A model generated the notes under the pieces. It ran no database searches, was not told the origin of the DNA, and worked only from the letters and a program-made list of their open reading frames with translations. Shown here in pieces: positions 41,051 through 48,389 of a stretch of DNA of 49,835 bases. The position numbers and the translations under genes were made by a program. This DNA is from a virus. The number at the start of each line of letters is the position of its first letter. Within the stretch, counting starts at the first letter, position 1. The DNA lies in the IMG/VR virus record IMGVR_UViG_3300045996_000554, positions 1-49,835 of that record; one strand, written 5' to 3'.

Positions 41051-41602
41051 TTAAACCAACGGTCTGTCTTTTTTCTTGCCTGACAGTACCGCCCACGAGT
41101 GCCGGTCACCGGCACCAAATTCACGTTCCACAGCAGATATGTCCAGGTGACGACCTTGAATCAACCGCAGTAAAACGTCCCGCCACCCACGTTGCTCAAC
41201 ACGACCAAGGGTCTGAACCGGAGCCCAGTACGTCCCCGGCTTATCCTCAATCGGGACCCTCTCCTCCCGTACACCCATCACGGTCCACTCAGGCATCATC
41301 CCGTCTTCACAGGCGATACCGGTATAGACTCGTTCCCCTCCAACGAGGGCATAGATGTTGGCGTAGCCGGGCTGGTGTGGATGTGCGATGAGTACGAGGT
41401 TGGGGTTGAGCTTGCGAACTCTAGCCATAAACACCGTTGCGTCCAGCCATCGACCGCGTTGTTTATCAACGTTGGTAACATCGCCTACGAACCCCTGGTG
41501 TCGTACCTTACCCTTGGCCGCCTGATAAGCCGTGTTATGAGTCGCTTCAATAACGCCAGCCTGATTGTGTCGTTCCTGTACTTCACTGTCTTTAACGAGC
41601 AT
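41051..41602 (-). CDS. Unknown protein next to the holin, 183 aa
   Basis: ATG at 41602 overlaps the holin end by 11 nt. Soluble alpha/beta protein with VRKLNPNLVLIAHPHQPGYA, WTVMGVREERVP and LRLIQGRHLDISAVEREFG. The position beside the holin would suit an endolysin, but I see no glycosidase, amidase or peptidase motif. Function unknown. Confidence 0.6.
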   Translation of the reverse strand: MLVKDSEVQERHNQAGVIEATHNTAYQAAKGKVRHQGFVGDVTNVDKQRGRWLDATVFMARVRKLNPNLVLIAHPHQPGYANIYALVGGERVYTGIACEDGMMPEWTVMGVREERVPIEDKPGTYWAPVQTLGRVEQRGWRDVLLRLIQGRHLDISAVEREFGAGDRHSWAVLSGKKKDRPLV

Positions 41603-41990
41603 CCTTCGCGTCCCCTTTGAGTGCTTGAAAGTATTTAGTCAGGCTGTCAGGCACACTCAACCCGGCCTGTTTGCAGTTCTCAACAATACTGATCAGTTCG
41701 CTACCACAGAAGAACCCGGCGACGATCTGGTCCAACGGCACCGGCACACCCAGCTTCTTATGCGCCACCCAGCCGGCGGCCACTAACACAAACGCCAAGC
41801 CTTTTCTCACCGCGCCCCGGTACCCCACCTGGGACGACAGCGATCGGTTGACAAACGCTTTGCCCATTCCGGACACATAATCCAACATCGTCAACACCAC
41901 CATCGCCTGTAACACCAACGGTATGTCCCCCCACCAGGCAGTTAACGCTACTCCTATCCCAGCCGTCATATCTGCCTTGTTAATCGTCAT
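41592..41990 (-). CDS. Holin of the phage_holin_4 (toxin-secretion/lysis) type, 132 aa
   Basis: Matches the phage_holin_4 layout: TM1 at ~18-38 (LQAMVVLTMLDYVSG with the typical Asp-Tyr-x-x-Gly), GKAFVNRSLSSQVGYRGAVRK, TM2 (LAFVLVAAGWVAHK) and the segment FFCGSELISIVENCKQAGLSVP, close to the family's 'E.lSi.EN...lG.pvP'. Makes holes in the inner membrane at lysis. GTG at 41993 is an alternative start. No adjacent endolysin was recognised. Confidence 0.85.
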   Translation of the reverse strand: MTINKADMTAGIGVALTAWWGDIPLVLQAMVVLTMLDYVSGMGKAFVNRSLSSQVGYRGAVRKGLAFVLVAAGWVAHKKLGVPVPLDQIVAGFFCGSELISIVENCKQAGLSVPDSLTKYFQALKGDAKDAR

Positions 41991-41999
41991 CACATCATC

Positions 42000-43115
42000 C
42001 TAAAAAGGACAAGCCCACGCGCCACTGGAACGAAACGCCCATGCTCCGCTGCCTCCTCCGGTGCATGGAGAAGCTACATTGCAGTCCGAGCAGTAAATGA
42101 ACGTCCCGTTGCCTGCCGCGCCGAGGCTTCCGAACGCGACGGAAGCGAGCCCTACACCAGACGCTGAGATCGTAAGTGACGGTGTTCCTGCTGAGTCTTG
42201 GATCTGCACTGTTCCGGTATCAGGTTTGAGTACCAGATTGCCGTCAGGGTCACTCACGATCATAACTTTGGTGTCGGAACCACCAGCATTTCTACCAGCC
42301 AGGTGAATCAGTTGTGAACCTTCGTTATCACCCGTGCCAGTTTTGCCAACATACACCGCAGTACCGGTGGTTGAAGCCGCGGCTGTAATATAGATTGGAT
42401 AGTTGACTGACCCAGGATTGAAGTACAGCCCTGTTTTCCACGGGATGTCGTCAGTAATGCCGAACTGGTCGATGTCGATGGCGTTCAGGATACCAAGGGG
42501 CTGGATTTGTGAGTCACCGATCAGGTTCAGCCCACGTACGTTGGCTGTAGGCGCGGATAGGTCAGGCAGTTTATGAAGATTAAAATCAATCTCCACACCC
42601 CATAGATTCGTTAAATCTTTGACAATCGAGTTATCACAATAATGAGTCGGACAGTTTGTGACCAGCGTATTCATGCCGTACAGGTTCGTACTTGCCGCAT
42701 CGGCATGTACTTCACTGAATACACCCACGGCCCCTGTGGCTGTGCTGGACGTGCTGGCATATCCGGAGACTCCAGAAGCCCATATACCAACGCTGGCAGA
42801 CGGGATCTTCACCGCGCCTACAATGGCTTCGGCAATGGGACCGTTACCATTAAAAAATTGCTGTCCGACCGGATAAGCGTTTAATGCTACCCGAAGCCCG
42901 TCATGTGGAGTAGTCCATGTTGCCCACGCAGGTCCTGGATCTTTAATCTCCAGCCGGGACGCAAAGGCGTCACCAAAAGATCCGGTCCATCCGATAAGGA
43001 AGCGTTTGTTAGTGTTGTCCCAGTAGATGTCCCGGCCCGTGGTCTGGGTATCAAGACTGATCTTTTGTCCCCACAAGGATACGCACAACAAGGCAACTAC
43101 CAAGGTCCTTACCAT
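42000..43115 (-). CDS. Signal-peptide-bearing tail fibre-like protein, 371 aa
   Basis: ATG at 43115 follows TGGAGG and begins MVRTLVVALLCVSLWGQ, a signal peptide; the frame continues to 43220 without support. A beta-rich body with GRDIYWDNTNKRFLIGWTG leads to a C-terminal TFIYCSDCNVASPC then GGGSGAWAFRSSGAW, a cap like those in fibre proteins of environmental phages. It resembles the 5937 and 13117 products in style, but is encoded in the head/tail operon. Overlaps the 43735 gene by 7 nt. Confidence 0.72.
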   Translation of the reverse strand: MVRTLVVALLCVSLWGQKISLDTQTTGRDIYWDNTNKRFLIGWTGSFGDAFASRLEIKDPGPAWATWTTPHDGLRVALNAYPVGQQFFNGNGPIAEAIVGAVKIPSASVGIWASGVSGYASTSSTATGAVGVFSEVHADAASTNLYGMNTLVTNCPTHYCDNSIVKDLTNLWGVEIDFNLHKLPDLSAPTANVRGLNLIGDSQIQPLGILNAIDIDQFGITDDIPWKTGLYFNPGSVNYPIYITAAASTTGTAVYVGKTGTGDNEGSQLIHLAGRNAGGSDTKVMIVSDPDGNLVLKPDTGTVQIQDSAGTPSLTISASGVGLASVAFGSLGAAGNGTFIYCSDCNVASPCTGGGSGAWAFRSSGAWACPF

Positions 43116-43735
43116 ATCAGTGCCTCCAGAGAGTCCCCAGACTCCGGGGCGTAGGTCATGGTGATGGCTGTACCGGATTTGGTATATCCAACACCTTCGT
43201 CCAGGACCATACCGTTCCACATGATCATCACCAGGGTCCCGGTACGGGTGATGGTAAAGGCTGTGTTGGAGCCGTTTTTGGTACCCTGTACGTCTTCACG
43301 GGTGGGGCCGATGGTTACGGTAACCGGGGCGGAAGGTACGGTCTCCGGAGTCACGGAGACTACAGCCGCTGTGGGGTCGGTCAGGGTCGGCGGGGTCAGG
43401 ACGTAGCTGTCAGCCGTGATCGTAAATAGATCCGGACCCACAGCGATAAACCTGTCCGTCGAGTCGTAGTAAAAAGACGAGTACCTTACTGACAGGGGCA
43501 GGATCGCGTCTGTACGCCAGACTTGCGTGGCAGGGTCGTAAACGCCCTGTCGTATAGGAACCATAACCCGTACGGGTACCCGTAGCCGCGGACGGCTATC
43601 CTTGAGACACACCTTGGACCACGTTGACCCATCAGCCGACGGTAGAGCCATGATCAGCAGGACGTAGCCGTCGAACAGGGTCCCGCCGGACCATTCCACA
43701 GTGTCGGTATAGGTAAGTTGTGCCTTATTCGCCAT
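43109..43735 (-). CDS. Tail/head-region structural protein, 208 aa
   Basis: Beta-rich N-terminal domain, then a C-terminal ~60-residue domain (GTKNGSNTAFTITRTGTLVM to YAPESGDSLEALIW) found at the end of many phage fibre-base proteins. The ATG at 43735 is only 9 nt after a TACAAT -10 box and has AAGG touching it, so translation may be nearly leaderless. Confidence 0.68.
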   Translation of the reverse strand: MANKAQLTYTDTVEWSGGTLFDGYVLLIMALPSADGSTWSKVCLKDSRPRLRVPVRVMVPIRQGVYDPATQVWRTDAILPLSVRYSSFYYDSTDRFIAVGPDLFTITADSYVLTPPTLTDPTAAVVSVTPETVPSAPVTVTIGPTREDVQGTKNGSNTAFTITRTGTLVMIMWNGMVLDEGVGYTKSGTAITMTYAPESGDSLEALIW

Positions 43736-43742
43736 CCTTATA

Positions 43743-43753
43743 CCATTGTAGCG
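43743..43753 (-). promoter_or_regulatory. Late-type promoter motif before the 43735 gene
   Basis: Minus strand CGCTACAATGGT, -10 TACAAT at 43745-43750. It sits just after the terminator of the capsid unit, so a new transcript starts here for the fibre, holin and adaptor genes. Confidence 0.6.
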
Positions 43754-43784
43754 AGTTTGGCTATGAGGACCTTTGTAGGTCGTA

Positions 43785-43817
43785 GAAAAAGAAAGGGTCA
43801 GAAGTTACCCTGACCCT
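43785..43817 (-). terminator. Intrinsic terminator of the capsid unit
   Basis: Minus strand: AGGGTCAG, loop GGTAACTT, CTGACCCT, then TTCTTTTT. Perfect 8-bp stem, 23 nt after the stop of the 44310 gene. Confidence 0.88.
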
Positions 43818-43839
43818 GTAGAGGACGGAAGGAAGGAGA

Positions 43840-44310
43840 CTACGTTGCGATGGTCGTGCCGGCGGTGGGGCGGATAACAAACGAGAACCCGACATTGGCG
43901 TACTCGGTTTCCGGTGTAGTGCGTGTGATGTCCTGGGTGACGGTGACGATATCACCAGGGACGATGGCGACTTTGGTCGAGTCCAGAACAGCGATGGTCA
44001 CACCGGTCGCCGTGGCGATACTGGTCTTGGCACCCGTACCCGCGGCCTTGGTAATCACCGGAGCCGTGGTGAAGATACTGACACCGTTGATCGCACAGGC
44101 CCAGGCCATCTGGGCGGCGTCCGTGCCGTCTTCGACGTTGGTGCCGATGGAGCCGATAAACGACTTGATCGTACCGTAGAAGCCAGCCGGGGCCACGAAA
44201 GCGACAAAGGTAGCATCGGCAGTCGGCGCAGCCGCGCCACCACAGATCACACGCTCGTCAAAAGCGTAGCCCTGGGGGGATTCGTTAGAAGGGATAATTC
44301 TCTCTGCCAT
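43840..44310 (-). CDS. Head decoration/stabilisation-type protein, 156 aa
   Basis: ATG at 44310 follows AAGGAGG. Ala/Thr/Val-rich beta-sandwich-like protein (VAFVAPAGFYGTIKSFIG, VTIAVLDSTKVAIVPGDI). It directly follows the major capsid gene and ends at a terminator, the usual place of a capsid-cementing protein. Family not confirmed. Confidence 0.6.
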   Translation of the reverse strand: MAERIIPSNESPQGYAFDERVICGGAAAPTADATFVAFVAPAGFYGTIKSFIGSIGTNVEDGTDAAQMAWACAINGVSIFTTAPVITKAAGTGAKTSIATATGVTIAVLDSTKVAIVPGDIVTVTQDITRTTPETEYANVGFSFVIRPTAGTTIAT

Positions 44311-44319
44311 GTGTCCTCC

Positions 44320-45303
44320 TTAGAGACCCAGCGACGTGGGAGCGTCGATCTTACGCAGCCGGTAGTTGACGGTGTCGAGGATCTTGGCCACAAAGACCAC
44401 GTTGTAGCTGCAAAACGCTCGAATCTTGCCTTCAGGATTCGCGATGGATTTGGCCGCGTTACGTTCAACGTGAACACGGAACTGGGTCTGATCCTGATCT
44501 TTGGTACGAGTCGGGCCGCGACCGGCGAGGTCGATAGCCGCCACACCCTCCTGACCGAAGAAGTAGCAACGGTAGAGGTTCGGCGTACCGGAAGTCACGG
44601 TCACGTCGGTGGCTTCATACACCTGACAGTTGTTGAAGGTCACCAGGGGGCCGTTCTCGGGCAACGACTGGAGCTTGCCGCTCTGCGGGCCGTTCTTGTT
44701 CACATCCATGAACCCGCCAACCTGCGGGTCATGAACCAGATCGTACGAGATGTACGGGTGGACGATGGTCGGGAACATGCCGTTATTGAAGCCTTTGATG
44801 TTCAGACCACGCATCCTGTGACGGATGTTCGCCAGATCCGCGCCCGTGAAGTAGTCTCCCAACAGGGACACGTCGATGGACGCGGCAACGGAGTCGATCT
44901 CGTTCTTGAGGATCGTGTTGAAGGTCAGGCCGGCGCGGTAGCCAAGCTGGTCAGAAGCGACTGCAACGATATCGCCGTCAATGGCCGTATCGACCAACAT
45001 GTCCGACAACGAGGTAAAGTCACTGTACTGAGCCACAGTGGCACTGACCGTGGTCGATGCCGCCATGTTGATCGGCGTACCGACCGTGCCTTCAGACGTG
45101 GTCGAGGTGTTAGCACCCAGGTTGCCGTAACGGTAGAACTGAACCGTCTTGCCGTTCTTCAGCGGCATCACCCGGTTGTCCACACCTACCCAGAAGAGAA
45201 ACTGCTGCCGAAGCGGTTTGAGCGCCGTCCGGTCATAATAGACTGATGCCAGGTGGGTAAACTGGCTAGACGTTGAAAGATTTGCTGCCGGAGCGTAGGC
45301 CAT
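44320..45303 (-). CDS. Major capsid protein, N4-gp56 family-like, 327 aa
   Basis: ATG at 45303 follows GGGAGGG. HK97-fold pattern of the N4-gp56 family: a variable N-terminus, KNGKTVQFYRYGNL, TTSEGTVGTP, VSATVAQYSDFTSLSDML, then FPTIVHPYISYDL and a C-terminal strand FCSYNVVFVAKIL. Preceded by the scaffold gene and followed by a probable decoration protein. It has its own promoter motif, fitting high expression. Confidence 0.85.
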   Translation of the reverse strand: MAYAPAANLSTSSQFTHLASVYYDRTALKPLRQQFLFWVGVDNRVMPLKNGKTVQFYRYGNLGANTSTTSEGTVGTPINMAASTTVSATVAQYSDFTSLSDMLVDTAIDGDIVAVASDQLGYRAGLTFNTILKNEIDSVAASIDVSLLGDYFTGADLANIRHRMRGLNIKGFNNGMFPTIVHPYISYDLVHDPQVGGFMDVNKNGPQSGKLQSLPENGPLVTFNNCQVYEATDVTVTSGTPNLYRCYFFGQEGVAAIDLAGRGPTRTKDQDQTQFRVHVERNAAKSIANPEGKIRAFCSYNVVFVAKILDTVNYRLRKIDAPTSLGL

Positions 45304-45338
45304 ATTTGACCCTCCCTACACAGTCTCGGGTGCCTAAA

Positions 45339-45362
45339 AGACACCTACAATTTAAGTGTAAC
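45339..45362 (-). promoter_or_regulatory. Late-type promoter motif before the capsid gene
   Basis: Minus strand GTTACACTTAAATTGTAGGTGTC; -10 TACACT at 45355-45360 and the same trailing GTAGGTG as other late units, though spaced wider. No clear -35. The 45304-45395 gap also holds TGACCT-TTCT-AGGTCA at 45389-45404. Confidence 0.45.
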
Positions 45363-45395
45363 ATACAGGCGTAGTCACACGTCTAAGTGACCTTT

Positions 45396-46061
45396 CTAGG
45401 TCAAGTGCGATTTGGTCACACCACCAGCCTTCATAAAGAGGGCTTCCAGCTTCTCGTCGGACAGGTCGTTGATCTGACCCATGAAGAAGGATTCGTCGGC
45501 CATACTGGTCTCTTTACCGCCACCGCGGGGGAGCCGGGGAGGGGCTGACGGTTGGGCCGGCGTCTGGGCTTGGATGATCCCTCGTACCTTGGCCAGGTCG
45601 TACGCATCCTGCCAGTCCAGACCTTTCTGTTGCTGGAACGCCGCCACCTTCTGGAACGACTCATCGTCCAACTGGTTCTGGGACCGGAACGACTGGGACT
45701 TTAGCTGTTCAACCTGCTGCTTCGTCTCGGCCAGAGCCGCGGCCATCAAAGGTACCACCTGAAGCGGGTTGTAGCCGTATTTGGACTGGAAAGCGTAGTC
45801 CAAACCGCTGTTGGGATCGACCAGGAACTGCTCCTGGAACTTCTTCATGTCGAAAGCGGGAAGGGGGGCCGGGGGTGGTTCCGGAGCCTGTGGCTGAGGC
45901 ATCCTGGACACCACAGCATCAGCAAACTTCTGCGGGTCCGGAGGCGGTTCTACCACTTTCTCCTCCTTCTGTTCCCCCATCACCTCTTTACGCAGCAACT
46001 CCAGGTCATCCGCCGACATATCCCCGAACAATTCCTTAATCATATCCTCATTAAGCGCCAT
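45396..46061 (-). CDS. Capsid scaffolding protein, 221 aa
   Basis: Acidic N-terminus, a Pro-rich central linker (VVEPPPDPQKFADAVV), a long Gln-rich helical region (LAETKQQVEQLKSQSFRSQN) and a small charged C-terminus, directly before the capsid gene. This is the composition and place of scaffolding proteins. No protease motif seen. The start overlaps the 46051 gene by 11 nt. Confidence 0.78.
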   Translation of the reverse strand: MALNEDMIKELFGDMSADDLELLRKEVMGEQKEEKVVEPPPDPQKFADAVVSRMPQPQAPEPPPAPLPAFDMKKFQEQFLVDPNSGLDYAFQSKYGYNPLQVVPLMAAALAETKQQVEQLKSQSFRSQNQLDDESFQKVAAFQQQKGLDWQDAYDLAKVRGIIQAQTPAQPSAPPRLPRGGGKETSMADESFFMGQINDLSDEKLEALFMKAGGVTKSHLT

Positions 46062-46305
46062 ATATCTGATCTCCTTCGTCCTTTAGTTCTTCCGCCAGCC
46101 GTAACGGCAGGTTGGATAGCTCGTTGTACATCAACTTCGCCCACTGAAACTCAATCGCGGCCCGGTACAGCTTGTCCTGGTCCGTTGTAGAGGTCAAACG
46201 GCTCTCGGCGTCCTTTATGGCCGGCTTCAGGACCAGATCCAGGACCTTTTGGTACCCTGGGACCGTGGCTAAAGCCGCTATACGCCGTCTTTCCTCCGTG
46301 TCCAT
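46051..46305 (-). CDS. Small helical protein between portal and scaffold, 84 aa
   Basis: MDTEERRRIAALATVPGYQK, predicted all-helical and charged. Its start overlaps the portal stop by one base. Small proteins at this place are common in podovirus head operons; function unknown. Confidence 0.65.
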   Translation of the reverse strand: MDTEERRRIAALATVPGYQKVLDLVLKPAIKDAESRLTSTTDQDKLYRAAIEFQWAKLMYNELSNLPLRLAEELKDEGDQIYGA

Positions 46306-48236
46306 TACTTCTTGGCCTTTTCCTTAGCCTCTGCGGTCTTTTTCTCGCCAATCTTGGTCAACAACGCCTTGACGATCTCCGTGGCAGAGCGTTCCGCCAC
46401 GTCTGTCTGTGCCGATTCCGTCTCCATCCGCTTCGTGGTCAGTTCTGTCTCAGACTTGACACCCATAATCTCCTTACGGGTCTGGGAATCCAGTTGTGCC
46501 TTCTGCCAATCCAGCATCTTGTTCGGATCAGGCTGCATGGACTGTTGCTTTTCTTCCATCGACATAGGCCGGAAGAACTGATACGCCTTGGTGGTACCTG
46601 TCGCGTCGTGCAGGAACCGGTTCCATTCCACGAAGTCCACCGTCATGTTCTGCTGGCCAGCCATCTTAGCTACAACGTCGTTGAACAGAAGCTGTGAGAC
46701 GGGGCCTAAGAACATGGCCAGCCGTTCACGGGCTATCATCCGTGACGCGGCTTCGATGGTGAACTTCACAGGGCCGTCAAAAGTGGCCTTCTGGACCTGC
46801 TGAACGCCTGTACCGTCGTTGATGACAAGCTGCTCCGGGGCAAACTTCTTGATCATGGCTCTCATCTTGTACAGCATCGGCACGATCATGAAGTCTTCGA
46901 CGTTCTTGACGGCAGAAGACAGCCTGTCCGCTACGTTCATACCCTGTTGGGACACGCCTGTGGCCGACCTGTTGGCGTTAGACGGGGTCGGCATACCACT
47001 CTGGGCCATTTCGTTGATACCGGTGCGCTTAGACGCCCCCTGGTGGATGATCATCTCCTCCCTGAGAGCGTCCCCGGTGACCATATCCACCTTGTACAGG
47101 TCAGATTCGTCTATCGAGGTGACGATCTCCTTCATCCCAGGCCGCCATACTTCGGGCCGACCACTCGTCATAGCCCCCTGTTTCTGCTTCCGCGGCGGGT
47201 TCAGGGCCAGGTTGACGTTATCCAAGCGAAGGTTCCGGATACCTTGGGCGTACTTTTGGTCACCTTCAAGGACGTCCGGGAGGCCAATACCGTACGGACG
47301 ACCTTCGACCAACGTAAACGGAGCCTTACAGTAGTTGATGAACCCGTATGGGTTGTCGCCGTTCAGGGCTACCCACTGCCGACCGAGGATCCAGATGAGC
47401 CGTTCCCGCGACGTATAGACCAAAACCTCCACGTCCTGATGAGACGGATCGGTCTCGATCAGGTTGACGTGGGATTCGGTACGTGTAGCCGCGGCTTGTA
47501 CCCGCCGGGACTGATCCCCCACCGTATCCGGGTTCAGCTTGGCCAGGTAGTTCAGGATCTCATCGGACGGGATGTTGATCCCCTCCTGCCCACGCATATC
47601 CGCCAGGTCTTCGACCCGTACCTTGGTCCGTTCTATGACCGCCGGGGACCAGTCTACGCATGGTCCGGGGGTCTTGGGGGACATATACAGGTCACGGATG
47701 TCTACCCATTCGAGGATGGGACGCTTTAGCTGGTGGTCCCAGGAGAGCTTCACAGCCCCGTCGCCGTACTTTTCGGCCTGTTTCACGGACATGCCCAGGT
47801 GGGCTACGGCGGTCAGTTGGGTTTCATCAAACGGGGACTTCAGATAGGCCGCCAAAACGTCCCGCTGTTGTACCGCCTCTGCCGGCGTCGTCCCGCCCTG
47901 AGCTTCGACCTCAAACCACGTCGGGGCGTAGTCGAACAACGCACGCATGATCTTGGGGTACGCGGCCTCGATCTGGTCGTAGACGATGGGTACGGCCAAA
48001 GACGCCCGTTCCGACTTCCTGGCCTCGTCCCAGTACCGTTTGTCCACCACACCGTGGTATAGCCTGTCCGCCGTCTGCCACCGTAGGTCGTGGGACCGTC
48101 TCCCAGCCTCATACTGCCCAAACGTCTGGGTGACCAAGGTCAGAGCTTCAGCGTCCTGTGGCGTCCGCGCGTACAGGTACGGCTGCGTCTCCATGTCTAA
48201 AAGTGGAAGCTGTTCCGGTACCTGTTGTTCGGGCAT
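46305..48236 (-). CDS. Portal (head-to-tail connector) protein, 643 aa
   Basis: Portal features: an N-terminal helical wing with RWQTADRLYHGVVDKRYWDE, a stem/wing core (KYGDGAVKLSWDHQLKRPIL, WVDIRDLYMSPKTPG), a crown-like helical C-terminus and a Lys/Ala-rich tail. Size suits podovirus portals. ATG at 48236 is chosen; GTG at 48257 lies within a 5' hairpin. Dodecameric ring through which TerL packages DNA; followed by the scaffold and capsid genes. Confidence 0.85.
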   Translation of the reverse strand: MPEQQVPEQLPLLDMETQPYLYARTPQDAEALTLVTQTFGQYEAGRRSHDLRWQTADRLYHGVVDKRYWDEARKSERASLAVPIVYDQIEAAYPKIMRALFDYAPTWFEVEAQGGTTPAEAVQQRDVLAAYLKSPFDETQLTAVAHLGMSVKQAEKYGDGAVKLSWDHQLKRPILEWVDIRDLYMSPKTPGPCVDWSPAVIERTKVRVEDLADMRGQEGINIPSDEILNYLAKLNPDTVGDQSRRVQAAATRTESHVNLIETDPSHQDVEVLVYTSRERLIWILGRQWVALNGDNPYGFINYCKAPFTLVEGRPYGIGLPDVLEGDQKYAQGIRNLRLDNVNLALNPPRKQKQGAMTSGRPEVWRPGMKEIVTSIDESDLYKVDMVTGDALREEMIIHQGASKRTGINEMAQSGMPTPSNANRSATGVSQQGMNVADRLSSAVKNVEDFMIVPMLYKMRAMIKKFAPEQLVINDGTGVQQVQKATFDGPVKFTIEAASRMIARERLAMFLGPVSQLLFNDVVAKMAGQQNMTVDFVEWNRFLHDATGTTKAYQFFRPMSMEEKQQSMQPDPNKMLDWQKAQLDSQTRKEIMGVKSETELTTKRMETESAQTDVAERSATEIVKALLTKIGEKKTAEAKEKAKK

Positions 48237-48238
48237 GT

Positions 48239-48271
48239 GTAGGTGGTGACCCTCCACCTACTAGTGTAGCG
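48239..48271 (-). promoter_or_regulatory. Late promoter with 5'-terminal hairpin for the portal operon
   Basis: Minus strand TTCGCTACACTAGTAGGTGG; -10 TACACT at 48263-48268, no clear -35. A perfect 8-bp inverted repeat (48239-48246 with 48254-48261, loop 7 nt) would form the very start of the mRNA, ending 2 nt before the portal ATG. Confidence 0.6.
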
Positions 48272-48290
48272 AAAATGGCTGGTATCAAAG

Positions 48291-48318
48291 AAAAACGGGG
48301 TAGGTTACAGCTACCCCG
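48291..48318 (-). terminator. Intrinsic terminator of terL
   Basis: Minus strand: CGGGGTAG, loop CTGTAAC, CTACCCCG, then TTTTTC. Perfect 8-bp stem between the terL stop and the portal promoter, so terL and the portal operon are separate transcripts. Confidence 0.9.
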
Positions 48319-48389
48319 CCAATTAGTCTGTTGTGAAACGATCTGTGTCGTCTTCCTACCCTACGGACGTGTCACACAGACGGTGGGTT

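Noticed and set aside
44311-45246. Long plus-strand frame opposite the capsid gene
   Set aside because: A codon-phase shadow of the capsid gene in high-GC DNA, rich in Val/Arg/His, without a ribosome site. Similar long antisense frames over other genes were dismissed for the same reason.
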